From contig NZ_JAIMFO010000004.1 in the NCBI RefSeq assembly GCF_019795105.1, positions 310,001 to 374,000 of the forward strand: a DNA stretch of 64,000 bases, given 5' to 3'. Within the stretch, counting starts at the first letter, position 1. Every line of letters begins with the position of its first letter. The translations under genes and the position numbers were made by a program. The notes under the pieces are model-generated. The model searched no databases and was not told the origin of the DNA. It saw only the letters and a list, made by a program, of their open reading frames with translations. This DNA is from Collinsella ureilytica (lineage in GTDB: Bacteria > Actinomycetota > Coriobacteriia > Coriobacteriales > Coriobacteriaceae). Below, one piece after another: positions 35,402 to 43,941 of this stretch.

Positions 35402-35966
35402 ACTCAAGATTCGCATGATTTTGCTTCACGCGCTCTTCAGTCCAATTTCGCCTTCTCATAATTTCTAATGCAAGCACGTCACCCAATAGGAAAACCTGCT
35501 GTTCAAAAAGAGATGACATGGGTTGTTGGGAAGGATACTCGTTTTCGGTAGCAAACTTTGTTCTGCCTTTGAGTATCAACCTGCTATCTGCAAGGCGATC
35601 AACACTGCTCCCAGCAGTACACCCGACATAGAATACTGATGCACCAATTGTTTCAGCAGCAATCTGAGCAATTCTCACTGGCAGTTTGCTTTCACCTGAT
35701 GAGGATCCAACGATCAAAAGATCGTTCTTGTGCAGCGGCCCCTCAGACTCATCACCAACATAATTGATGTCGATCCCCAAATGAACGAGCCGCTTTACCC
35801 AGGCCTTAAGAGCGATGAGCACTCTACCGACACCCATTACAAGTACACGTCTACCAGGTACCATCAATTCATTTATAAGCTGTACGAACTGGCTCTCATC
35901 AATCGCAGGCAGAGTCTCACTGAGTTCTCGCAGGATCAAATCAGTTGCTTGCTCCCGATCAGTCAT
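35400..35966 (-). CDS. hxlB: 6-phospho-3-hexuloisomerase-like SIS protein
   Basis: Sugar isomerase (SIS) protein of 188 residues, the size of HxlB, which converts 3-hexulose 6-phosphate to fructose 6-phosphate. The match covers VMGVGRVLIALKAWVKRLVH, the sugar-phosphate loop LLIVGSSSGESK, PMSSLFEQQVFLL and the C-terminal NHANLE (HHANLE in Bacillus HxlB). The start at 35966 overlaps the dehydrogenase gene by eight bases. As last gene of a PTS operon without HxlA, it probably handles a 3-keto or 2-keto hexose phosphate from the imported sugar rather than formaldehyde fixation. Confidence 0.85.
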   Translation of the reverse strand: MTDREQATDLILRELSETLPAIDESQFVQLINELMVPGRRVLVMGVGRVLIALKAWVKRLVHLGIDINYVGDESEGPLHKNDLLIVGSSSGESKLPVRIAQIAAETIGASVFYVGCTAGSSVDRLADSRLILKGRTKFATENEYPSQQPMSSLFEQQVFLLGDVLALEIMRRRNWTEERVKQNHANLE

Positions 35967-37023
35967 CTTGCCGCTCCTGCACATACATTGCCTTGCAGAT
36001 CGTAATCTCATGCTGCGCAATCAATCTGCATAGCTCAGGCAGATCCTTCAGAGAGCTGCGATGTGTAATCAGATCCTCAACCTGCATCTCCCCGCTATCA
36101 AGCTTTTCCATGGTAAAACGCCACTCGTTGAAACTCGCCGATGAGAACTGAGAATTCCAGACGCCATGCAGAGTAAGCTCCTTTCGGAGAATGGAACTAT
36201 GCTGGGACAGTGAAACAGTCGTATCGTGAGCGGGGTTTCCCATCAGCGAAATGGTTCCAAACGTCTTAGTACACTCGACGCACTGTCCAAGCGCAGCTCC
36301 AGATCCTGTGCCCTCAACCGTAACATCGGCATCGTTCTCATCATTCAAAGCACGGAATGCATCACGAATATCCTGTTTTGTACTGTTGATCACCGTAAGA
36401 CCGCGAGTACGAGCAAACTCGACTTTCTCCTCATTGATCTCAGCTAACACCACAAGAGACGCCCCGAAGATCTTCGCCCACCGAGCAGCCATGATGCCGA
36501 TAGGGCCAGCGCCAAAGATCAACACAGAAGAACCGGCACACACCGAACCATTCCTAATTGCATGTTGCGCAACCGTACAAGGCTCTGTCATCGCCAGCAC
36601 ATCACCCGGAACCTCGGGGTTGCTGCTCGGCACAAAATGCCAAGCGCTCGGAATCAGGCAGTATTCCGCAAACCCACCGTCACTGCGGCTACCTAGATAA
36701 TCATAATCCTCGCACATTGCATAGTCCGCCGTCAGACACGGACCGCAGGTACGACATGGAATACAGGGGAAGAAGGCTCCCTGCTTCCCAATCAAACCTG
36801 CATCGGCAGCCTCACCAACTGCAACGATCTCGCCAGCAAACTCATGTCCGAGCACGAGCGGATAGCGCTGCTTGCTTGTTCCAAGCGAAAAGATTCGCGG
36901 AATATCAGACCCACAGACACCACATGCTGAAATTCTAGCTAGGAGCTGAGTTCCCACCGGTCTCGGAATAGGGATCTCCTCATATCTAAAATCACCGATA
37001 GCGTGAAGGCGACATGCCTCCAT
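35959..37023 (-). CDS. Zinc alcohol dehydrogenase, GatD/sorbitol dehydrogenase-like
   Basis: Medium-chain zinc dehydrogenase, 354 residues, most like hexitol-phosphate dehydrogenases such as galactitol-1-phosphate dehydrogenase. Catalytic zinc ligands are Cys34 (ACGVCGSDIPR) and His60-Glu61 (LGHEFAGE). The structural zinc lobe has four Cys (90, 93, 96, 104), and NAD binds at VLIFGAGPIGIMAA. I favour the ATG at 37023 by family start (ACRLHAIGDFRYEEIP); an in-frame ATG at 37068 also has a possible site. It would oxidise a PTS-delivered polyol or sugar phosphate to a keto-sugar phosphate. Confidence 0.9.
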   Translation of the reverse strand: MEACRLHAIGDFRYEEIPIPRPVGTQLLARISACGVCGSDIPRIFSLGTSKQRYPLVLGHEFAGEIVAVGEAADAGLIGKQGAFFPCIPCRTCGPCLTADYAMCEDYDYLGSRSDGGFAEYCLIPSAWHFVPSSNPEVPGDVLAMTEPCTVAQHAIRNGSVCAGSSVLIFGAGPIGIMAARWAKIFGASLVVLAEINEEKVEFARTRGLTVINSTKQDIRDAFRALNDENDADVTVEGTGSGAALGQCVECTKTFGTISLMGNPAHDTTVSLSQHSSILRKELTLHGVWNSQFSSASFNEWRFTMEKLDSGEMQVEDLITHRSSLKDLPELCRLIAQHEITICKAMYVQERQDD

Positions 37024-37115
37024 CGTTTTGCCTTCGTAGTACGAAGATGGAGAGAAATAATCACGCATTTTTACAGGTTCCTTCTTTCATCCGGAAAAAA
37101 TTGATGGATCGAAAC

Positions 37116-37601
37116 CTAGGCAAGCAGAGACGACACGTCCACGCACTTCTGTGCAGGAACGATCTGGATTTCGATGTGCATGCCTTCCTGAAGCAGCTTC
37201 TTTAGAATTTCGCGCTCCTCAGACGACGCAGAGATATTCTGGAAAAACTTGGTACGATCGGCAGTCTTTCCCATTCCTCCGATATTGAGCGTATCGATTT
37301 CCACACCGCCCTCAACTAAACGCGCGATGGTAGCTGGCGTTTTTACCAGCAACATCGTTGGTTTGTCGAGTCCTGCTTTAAATTTTGCAAGCGCATCAGC
37401 AACCGACAGAATTTCAATCGAAATTTTTGGCGGAACGAGTAGGGAAAACATCTGAACCATGAATGGATCCGTACTCACATCATCATCAACAATAAGTACG
37501 TGTGTAACGTTGCCATAAGCATGAAGCCAAGCAGTCATGACCTGACCATGAATCAAACGATCATCAATACGCGAAAAAATAAGATTGCTATCTTGAGCCA
37601 T
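37116..37601 (-). CDS. PTS mannose-family IIB component
   Basis: Separate IIB phosphoryl carrier, 161 residues. It has the active motif FSRIDDRLIHGQVMTAW with phospho-His near 18, VLIVDDDVSTDPFMVQMF, and the tail IEIQIVPAQKCVDVSSLL. The ATG at 37601 sits six bases after GAGAGG; an ATG at 37607 is too close. The gene lies apart from its IIA, IIC and IID partners, behind the epimerase, but all are on one strand in one cluster. Confidence 0.93.
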   Translation of the reverse strand: MAQDSNLIFSRIDDRLIHGQVMTAWLHAYGNVTHVLIVDDDVSTDPFMVQMFSLLVPPKISIEILSVADALAKFKAGLDKPTMLLVKTPATIARLVEGGVEIDTLNIGGMGKTADRTKFFQNISASSEEREILKKLLQEGMHIEIQIVPAQKCVDVSSLLA

Positions 37602-37681
37602 CTTCATCCTCTCCCATTTTGCTCACAATTGGCTGAGGTACCTGCAGCTAAATAAACGCAGCTCGCGTTCTATACGAACTC

Positions 37682-38371
37682 TTAGTTCTTAGAATCGCTG
37701 ATACGGTTGGTATAGTCGTGATATAAATCGACAAAGGCTCCCGGGCCCTCAGCCATAGCAGAAGAGGTTCCAATCACGAGTCCGGTAGCTCCTGCACCAA
37801 CCATTTTTGTGGCATGAGCAACCGTCGTATTTCCATCAATGACAATCTCGATGGGATGATCGGCATCGCTGACCAATGCATGCACTCGAGATATCTTACT
37901 GAGGTGATCAGGAACCATCGTTTGTCCAGCAAATCCAGGGCTTACTGCCATGATGAGGACAAAATCAAGCACGCCGAGGCATTCTTTCACATAGCTTACC
38001 GGCTCCCCAGGGCTCAGCACGATACCGGCCTTCGCGCCCTCACGGCGAATCTTCTCAAGCAACCGATAAGGCTGCTTACAGACTTCAGGATGAAAACAAA
38101 ATCGATCACCCTTCGATAGGGGCAGAAAGTAGTTAAAGAAACCTTCAGGATTGGTCGTCATTACATGAATATCGAGAGGAAGCGACGTGAGAGAGCGAAT
38201 TGCTTGGTAATCATCCATGCCGAGCATAATATTAGGAACGTAATGTCCATCCATTACATCGAAATGAATACCGCTCACCCCTGCCTCCTCAAATGCCTGA
38301 ATATATTCTTTTAGCTCCCAAGGTTTGCCGCACATGATCGACGGGAAAATATCGATTTTTTCATCAGACAT
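37682..38371 (-). CDS. Ribulose-/allulose-6-phosphate 3-epimerase (AlsE-like)
   Basis: 229-residue TIM barrel of the pentulose/hexulose phosphate 3-epimerase family. Metal and catalytic residues lie in FPSIMCGKP, GIHFDVMDGHYVPNIMLG, LDIHVMTTNPE, LIMAVSPGFAGQTMVP and IEIVIDGNTT. The segment FCFHPEVCKQPYRLLEKIRR is closer to AlsE (allulose-6-P epimerase) than to housekeeping Rpe. The start at 38371 is an ATG; a GTG at 38380 is an alternative. With the dehydrogenase and HxlB-like isomerase it could turn a hexulose 6-phosphate into fructose 6-phosphate. Confidence 0.88.
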   Translation of the reverse strand: MSDEKIDIFPSIMCGKPWELKEYIQAFEEAGVSGIHFDVMDGHYVPNIMLGMDDYQAIRSLTSLPLDIHVMTTNPEGFFNYFLPLSKGDRFCFHPEVCKQPYRLLEKIRREGAKAGIVLSPGEPVSYVKECLGVLDFVLIMAVSPGFAGQTMVPDHLSKISRVHALVSDADHPIEIVIDGNTTVAHATKMVGAGATGLVIGTSSAMAEGPGAFVDLYHDYTNRISDSKN

Positions 38372-38445
38372 TCCAAGCACCTAGCCTTCATAGACTCAAA
38401 GCGTATTCATAAGCTATTTCTTTGACTGCACTCTTTAGTCGATTC

Positions 38446-39279
38446 TTACATATATGCGCCGCACAAAGCTTTGAGTCCAACTATCACAAAGCCCAAGGCA
38501 AAGATGATAAGAACCATGGTAAGTGGCTTTACGCGCTTGCGCAGAAGTCCCCAAGTGCCTAAGACTACGAGCAGTGGAAGCAGGCCAGGCAACAGTGCAT
38601 CAAACACTCCATGCTGCAAGTTGAACGTCACGTCACCAAGCTCATTTACCCAAGTAAATTCTGCAAACGCTACATCTAGTGCAACGTTTTGCACTGTCAT
38701 AGCGCCAACCACCATAAGTCCGACAACACTCACCGCATCTAGAATTCGATTAATGAGTCCACTTTGCAAAATCTCAACGATCGCATCACGACCCCGGCGG
38801 TATCCCAGCATGTACATGCTGTAGCCCGTTGCCAGCATCAAAATCTTAAAAACAACTTCAAATAAAATCGGCCCTGCAAAGTTACCAGCAAGCGCAAGCT
38901 GAATACAGATACCTGCCAAAACCGGGTATGCAATGGATTGTGACACCGTATCACCAATACCCGCCATTGGACCCATAAGTGCTGATCGGAGTACTGTAAT
39001 CTCGTCAGCCGTAATTTCTGCGCCGTTTGCCCGCTTCTCTTCCATCGCAGTCGTGATTCCGTTGATGATCGGACCCATCCATGACGGTTCCGTATTATAG
39101 AAAACCAGGTATTTTTTGAGCTCTTCTGCCTGCTGATCTTCAGGATAGAGCTCTCTAATCACGGGAACAAATGCATTTGTATTACCAAGACCCTGAAGAC
39201 GCTCATAGTTGTAGCACGTTTCAGATGAATACGTCAGAAGCCAGTTTTTTATCAATGTGCTTTTCTTCACCTGAGACAT
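38446..39279 (-). CDS. PTS mannose-family IID component
   Basis: 277-residue IID membrane subunit: SSETCYNYERLQGLGNTNAF, VIRELYPEDQQAEELKKYL, VFYNTEPSWMGPIINGITTA, MEEKRANGAEIT and SALMGPMAGIGDTVSQSI. The ATG follows GGTGAG and lies two bases after the IIC gene. With IIC it forms the channel of the second mannose-family permease in the window; sequence similarity to the first (manZ) is only family level. Confidence 0.95.
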   Translation of the reverse strand: MSQVKKSTLIKNWLLTYSSETCYNYERLQGLGNTNAFVPVIRELYPEDQQAEELKKYLVFYNTEPSWMGPIINGITTAMEEKRANGAEITADEITVLRSALMGPMAGIGDTVSQSIAYPVLAGICIQLALAGNFAGPILFEVVFKILMLATGYSMYMLGYRRGRDAIVEILQSGLINRILDAVSVVGLMVVGAMTVQNVALDVAFAEFTWVNELGDVTFNLQHGVFDALLPGLLPLLVVLGTWGLLRKRVKPLTMVLIIFALGFVIVGLKALCGAYM

Positions 39280-39281
39280 TG

Positions 39282-40028
39282 TTACTCACCTGCCATTTCT
39301 GTAGAAAAGCCATTAAAGTTGTAGATAAGTACCGCGACTATCACGCCTAAAAATGTGATGATCATTGTTGAAAAGCCTGCAAACTGGGCAAGCGCGAAGC
39401 CCAGAAAGAAAAACGGCGTTAGTTTTGACTTATTTAAATACTGCAGAAGCATTGCAATACCCAGAGCTGGCATGATGCCACCAATGATGCCAAACGCATC
39501 AACGATCCACATTGGGAATGACTGAAGCCACTCTCCAAACGGCGCTCCCATCATCACAACGAGAAATGCAGGTACACCATTAAGTAAGGCTGAGACAAAA
39601 AAGGATGGTACGTAGTTGCAAAAACGCATCGCTCGAATGTTTCCTTTTTCAAGATACTTTTCGGCCATGTGAACCCAAAAAGTATTTATTGACATGTATG
39701 CCGTCCAGACCAGAATGGTCACGCTTCCCAGAATGACTCCGACCGTCGTTGCCATGTTGACGCTTAAACCTGAAACAAGTGCAAGCGCTGTTCCAACAGG
39801 ACCTGCGAACTGCGGATTACCCGGCATCGAACCACCTGCAGTAATAAAGCCCACGTATGGGAGATTGATCGCTGCAGCGATCATCATCCCTTCCACTGGT
39901 TGACCCATGACAACGCCAACCAGAAAACCTGACCAGATCGGATACAACCATGTGCGGGTTACCGCATGGCTGAACCACCACGTTGAACATGTAGTGATCA
40001 GTGCTACTAGTAAAGCTTGAATAAGCAT
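39282..40028 (-). CDS. PTS mannose-family IIC component
   Basis: 248-residue IIC membrane subunit with the signature GQPVEGMMIAAAINLPYVGF and about seven hydrophobic helices. The start is placed at the ATG at 40028 behind GGTGAGG; an ATG at 40040 is possible. Order is IIA-IIC-IID-epimerase-IIB-dehydrogenase-isomerase on the minus strand, all presumably from a promoter in 40489-40761. Sorbose/galactosamine-type permeases share this split-gene layout. Confidence 0.93.
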   Translation of the reverse strand: MLIQALLVALITTCSTWWFSHAVTRTWLYPIWSGFLVGVVMGQPVEGMMIAAAINLPYVGFITAGGSMPGNPQFAGPVGTALALVSGLSVNMATTVGVILGSVTILVWTAYMSINTFWVHMAEKYLEKGNIRAMRFCNYVPSFFVSALLNGVPAFLVVMMGAPFGEWLQSFPMWIVDAFGIIGGIMPALGIAMLLQYLNKSKLTPFFFLGFALAQFAGFSTMIITFLGVIVAVLIYNFNGFSTEMAGE

Positions 40029-40068
40029 TTCCCTCACCATGCTTTCGGTATTTTGTGTTGAATGAGAT

Positions 40069-40488
40069 CTATTGCTTCACATTCATCAACTCAGAACAGC
40101 TGACGATTCCCGCATGTGCAGCTTCGAGACACATGCGCTCCAGCTCATCGAGATCAGACCGTTCGCAATTGAAAACTGCCTCAATCAGCATGGGAAAATT
40201 CACTCCAGCAATGCAGCGAACATCATCCCCCTTCAGATCACGTAACAATCTGAACACCGAATTGAACGGAGTTCCCCCTAGAAGATCTACAAGAACAAGC
40301 AGGCCATCCACCTCTTTCGTACATAAGCTCTGCACGGTTTTTGTAAGCTTCTCGGCAAACACCTCGGGAGCATCTCCCTCATGAAGAGACAGAGAGCAGC
40401 AGCAATCCGTATTTCCCGCTACCATCGCGAGACTGGATAACAACCCCTCAGCAAGCCCTCCATGAGTTACCAGTAGGATTTCAACCAT
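40069..40488 (-). CDS. PTS mannose-family IIA component
   Basis: 139-residue IIA phosphoryl carrier. It starts MVEILLVTHGGLAEGLLSSL (phospho-His near 9) and has GLLVLVDLLGGTPFNSVFRL and AGVNFPMLIEAVFN. The ATG follows GGGAGG. It is the first gene of the operon, divergent from the DeoR regulator with 273 bp between. Confidence 0.94.
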   Translation of the reverse strand: MVEILLVTHGGLAEGLLSSLAMVAGNTDCCCSLSLHEGDAPEVFAEKLTKTVQSLCTKEVDGLLVLVDLLGGTPFNSVFRLLRDLKGDDVRCIAGVNFPMLIEAVFNCERSDLDELERMCLEAAHAGIVSCSELMNVKQ

Positions 40489-40761
40489 TTCAACCCTCCC
40501 TTCACTATCGTTTGCTTTTGCTTTCTATTACTTTGTACTTATATAGGAAAAATATGGCAATAATCGATCGGCAAACGGTAGGCTTTCGACAGAATTCGGT
40601 ATTAAATGAAAGAAATCAATAATAGAAAGATCCACTGATATTATTTTCAGCTGAACTAAATGGATGTTAAAAGACCTACTTCAAGTCCTTCCTCTATCCA
40701 AAACAATTGTTATCCCTAAAATGAAGATTGACAGATAATAAATCGGGATAAGGATTCCGCG
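40489..40761. promoter_or_regulatory. Divergent control region of the hexulose PTS operon and deoR
   Basis: This A+T-rich stretch must carry both promoters. On the plus strand GATAAT at about 40733-40738 is a possible -10 for deoR, and on the minus strand TATATAAG near 40540 may be one for the PTS operon; neither has a good -35. GAAAG occurs as a direct repeat around 40611-40631 (GAAAG, 17 bp, GAAAG), a spacing seen in some DeoR-family operators. Confidence 0.35.
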
Positions 40762-41607
40762 ATGACAAAAGACAAACCCGTGGCTTCAGATATGGAAATA
40801 GCTCCTGAAGAAAGCCGATCTCTTTTCGCCGAAGAGCGTCGTCAAAAGATCATCACTTTGCTCACCACTGATTCACATGTACGGACTGCAGATCTAACAG
40901 AGCTTTTTGGCGTCTCACCTGCAACTCTCAGAAGTGACCTACGGATTCTTGAATCTCGTGGACTCCTTAAGCGAACACACGGAGGAGCGATCCCGCTCAA
41001 CTCTCCAACTGTTGAAGTGCCTCTTGAGCACTCAGCTCATACGAATTCTAAGAAAAAGATAGCAATTTGCGCAGAGGCGGCAAAGCTCGTCTCGCCAGGT
41101 CAGTCGCTATTCTGTGACTCGGGATCAACAGTTGTTGAACTGATAAATGCCCTCGAAGGGGTAGCTGGCCTTACTATTATCACGCATGATCTATCCGTTG
41201 CCTCAACAGCTGAAACAAAGCTTCCTCATTGTTCAATTATTATGCTGGGAGGCATGCTCAGGCAGGGTTTTCACTACACATCAAGCTCCCTCACTGTCGA
41301 GCAGGCTGAGCTTTATGCCGCACGTAGCTGCTTCCTCGGTGCAACAGCATTTTCATTCGAATATGAGCTCACGGCAGACAACTATGAAGGAGCAAGTATC
41401 AAGCGGGCGTTCATGCGCAGGTCAGAACGAAGTATCATGCTGCTTGATTCAAGCAAGATCGATCATTTTGCTCCTGTTTCCTTTGCAAATCTTGAAGATA
41501 TAGATGTTCTCATTACTGATGATGGCATTTCTGATATCGCTCGCACACGGATTGAAGCAATGCCTCATGGACCAAAACTGATCATTGCTGATACGTCGCA
41601 CCAATAG
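40762..41607 (+). CDS. DeoR-family transcriptional regulator
   Basis: 281-residue sugar-phosphate-responsive repressor. The N-terminal helix-turn-helix (RRQKIITLLTTDSHVRTADL, ELFGVSPATLRSDLRILESR) is preceded by a 20-residue tail. The C-terminal DeoR sensor domain has the motifs LFCDSGSTVVELINAL, IITHDLSVA and FLGATAFSFE. The ATG follows AAGGA. It diverges from the IIA gene and probably represses that operon until the imported sugar phosphate accumulates. Its stop is only five bases from the uvrC stop, so the two genes converge with no room for a terminator. Confidence 0.93.
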   Translation: MTKDKPVASDMEIAPEESRSLFAEERRQKIITLLTTDSHVRTADLTELFGVSPATLRSDLRILESRGLLKRTHGGAIPLNSPTVEVPLEHSAHTNSKKKIAICAEAAKLVSPGQSLFCDSGSTVVELINALEGVAGLTIITHDLSVASTAETKLPHCSIIMLGGMLRQGFHYTSSSLTVEQAELYAARSCFLGATAFSFEYELTADNYEGASIKRAFMRRSERSIMLLDSSKIDHFAPVSFANLEDIDVLITDDGISDIARTRIEAMPHGPKLIIADTSHQ

Positions 41608-41612
41608 CGTGC

Positions 41613-43718
41613 CTATGCACGCAAGATGTCATAGATAGCCTGGGCAACGTCTGCAGGAATGCCCTTCACGCGAGCGATGTCTTCAACCTCTGCATCACGC
41701 AGGCGCTTCATCGATCCAAAATGAGCCATGAGCGAACGCTTCCGCGCAGGCCCCACACCGGGAACCTCATCGAGTACCGAAGCCGTCATTGCCTTGTCTC
41801 TGAGCTCGCGATGGAAGGTAATCGCAAAACGGTGAGACTCATCTCGTACTTGCTTGATCAAATAAAGCGAGGCAGATCCCCCTGGCAAGATTACCGGTGT
41901 ATCAGACCAGGGAACAAAGACCTCCTCGTCGCTTTTTGCCAAACCGCAGACGGGAATATCTAGTCCCAAAGCTTCAAGCTGGCTAAGCGCTGCGGAAAGC
42001 TGGGGCTTACCACCATCTACCACGAGCAAATCTGGCCGTGCGCCAAAACGCGTATCGGCCATGCGATCAGGCGCATACCGTCGACCTAAGACCTCCTGCA
42101 TGGAGAGGAAGTCGTTTGCCTCCTCAAGCTCCGCGCGAATTTTGAACCGGCGATACTGACTCTTGTCTGCCCGCCCATTCGTAAAGACCACCATCGAGGC
42201 TACGGTAAAGCTACCGTGCAAGGTTGAAATATCAAAACACTCAATATGAAGCGGCGGCGAGGGAAGCGCAAGAGCACTTTCCAGCTCAAGCAAGGCGCGG
42301 TTCGTACGATCATCCGCATAACCAGTACGCATCATATAGCGCATGAGAGCGTGCCGGGCATTGCGCTCGCAAGTGTCGAGCAGATGCCGCTTCTCGCCAC
42401 GCTGAGGTCTGCGCACATGGCAAACGCGCCCCCGCTTAGAAGTTAACCACTCCCCAATGACCTCAGCATCGTCAAGCTCGACGCCCACTCCCACTTCTGC
42501 GGGAATATCTGCCGTCTCATCGTAGTAACGTTTCAAAAAGCCTGCTGTCAGCTCTTCTACCGAAACGTCCAAGCCCTTATCCAGAATAAACTCGGCACTG
42601 CGAACAGTTCTTCCCTCGCGAACACAAAAGACGCAGGCACCGGCGATCGTCTCCTCGCGATAAAAACCAATGAGATCAAGGTCAACATCGGTGGGAAAAA
42701 CTACCTGCTGCCGGTCGTTGAGAGCAGAGATGGCCTCAAGTCGGCGCTTGACACGAGCAGCGCGTTCAAAATCCAAGTTCTGCGCCGCTGTTTCCATCTC
42801 GTCGGTCAGCTCATGGATAACTTCACTGCGCTTTCCTGCCAAAAACCGCTCAACACGGCGCACTGAGTCTGCATATTCTTCGGGAGAAATTGCACCCACA
42901 CAGGCTCCTGGCCCTCTGCCTACGTGATAGTCAAAACAAGGGCGACCTTTCTCGGCTAGAAGCATAGAAATAATATCGGCATCCTCGGGAGCTTTTGCAG
43001 CCATGCGGCGCACCCGCCTCCACTCAGCGCAGGTACCCGAGCAAATGGGAATGACACGGCGCAGGGTATCGATGGTTGCACGAGCTGCGCGAGCATCGGT
43101 ATACGGACCAAAATAGCGTGTACCCGCGCGATGCCGCTCACGTGTATATTTGATAGCAGGAAATACGTCGCCTTTGGTAACCGCAATAAAGGGATAGGAC
43201 TTATCGTCTTTGAAGTCCACATTAAAGTATGGGTGATACTGAGCAATGAGATTGCGCTCAAGTACCAAGGCCTCATGCTCGCTATCAACCACCAGATAGT
43301 CAAAGCTCGCCACAACCTGCATCATGAGGGGGATTTTATCTCGATCATCTGAGAGAGTGACGTACTGGCGCATGCGGGCGCGCAGGTTTTTGGCCTTACC
43401 AACATAGATGACCTCACCGGCAGCATCGCGCCAGAGGTAGCACCCGGGCTCTGCCGGTACGCGAGCAACCTGATCCACTAAGCTTGGTGCCCCTCCAGGC
43501 CCTGCCTGCTCAACGTGGGCAGCTGCGGCACGGTGAGAAAAGGGAAACGGGGCTTTGCGTCGGGCGGGCGCAGTGCCAGCTCTGTCAGCGGAAGTGTTGC
43601 TGGGTGCAGCGCTCTCGGTAGAGTTGGATGAAGGTGCGTCCGCTGGGCAATCTTCCAGGGAGGCAGTATGCGAGAAAACAGCAGGCTCATCTGCCTCAAT
43701 ATGCTCATCGGTCTTCAT
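41613..43718 (-). CDS. uvrC: Excinuclease ABC subunit C with N-terminal extension
   Basis: Nuclease subunit of nucleotide excision repair, 701 residues. The GIY-YIG domain (EPGCYLWRDAAGEVIYVGKA, from about 90), UVR motif in the middle (RFLAGKRSEVIHELTDEMET), the RNase H-like domain (CFDISTLHGSFTVASMVVF, LLVVDGGKPQLSAAL) and helix-hairpin-helix end (VPGVGPARKRSLMAHFGSMK) are all present. The start at 43718 follows GGGAGGTG. The first ~80 residues, rich in Ser, Ala and Pro, are not part of usual UvrC. In many relatives uvrC is next to rapZ; here it is 22 kb away. Confidence 0.95.
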   Translation of the reverse strand: MKTDEHIEADEPAVFSHTASLEDCPADAPSSNSTESAAPSNTSADRAGTAPARRKAPFPFSHRAAAAHVEQAGPGGAPSLVDQVARVPAEPGCYLWRDAAGEVIYVGKAKNLRARMRQYVTLSDDRDKIPLMMQVVASFDYLVVDSEHEALVLERNLIAQYHPYFNVDFKDDKSYPFIAVTKGDVFPAIKYTRERHRAGTRYFGPYTDARAARATIDTLRRVIPICSGTCAEWRRVRRMAAKAPEDADIISMLLAEKGRPCFDYHVGRGPGACVGAISPEEYADSVRRVERFLAGKRSEVIHELTDEMETAAQNLDFERAARVKRRLEAISALNDRQQVVFPTDVDLDLIGFYREETIAGACVFCVREGRTVRSAEFILDKGLDVSVEELTAGFLKRYYDETADIPAEVGVGVELDDAEVIGEWLTSKRGRVCHVRRPQRGEKRHLLDTCERNARHALMRYMMRTGYADDRTNRALLELESALALPSPPLHIECFDISTLHGSFTVASMVVFTNGRADKSQYRRFKIRAELEEANDFLSMQEVLGRRYAPDRMADTRFGARPDLLVVDGGKPQLSAALSQLEALGLDIPVCGLAKSDEEVFVPWSDTPVILPGGSASLYLIKQVRDESHRFAITFHRELRDKAMTASVLDEVPGVGPARKRSLMAHFGSMKRLRDAEVEDIARVKGIPADVAQAIYDILRA

Positions 43719-43756
43719 GCCACACCTCCCTTGAAAGCTACTCACCAAGCTCGAGC

Positions 43757-43941
43757 CATGCAGCACACCAAACCACTACGAGAGCGAAGTGGCTGACGTG
43801 CCGTCCATGCACCTGCGGCATCACACTTGCACGCCGACCCACCGCTAAAATGCAGTTGCTTGCTCGCCGCCTGTGCACCCGCAGCATCACAGCTGCGCAC
43901 CATCCAACCACTACTAAAGCGAGGCAGCCTGCTTGCCACCC
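43757..43941. repeat. ~66-bp degenerate repeats at the 3' end of the ATP-grasp gene
   Basis: Two units at 43813 and 43879 (66 bp apart) share GCxGCATCAC, CCAxCC and GCTTGC..GCC blocks, and a shortened unit starts at 43757. The last unit overlaps the end of the ATP-grasp coding region, so the array looks like repeated duplication of that gene's 3' end. Confidence 0.65.
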
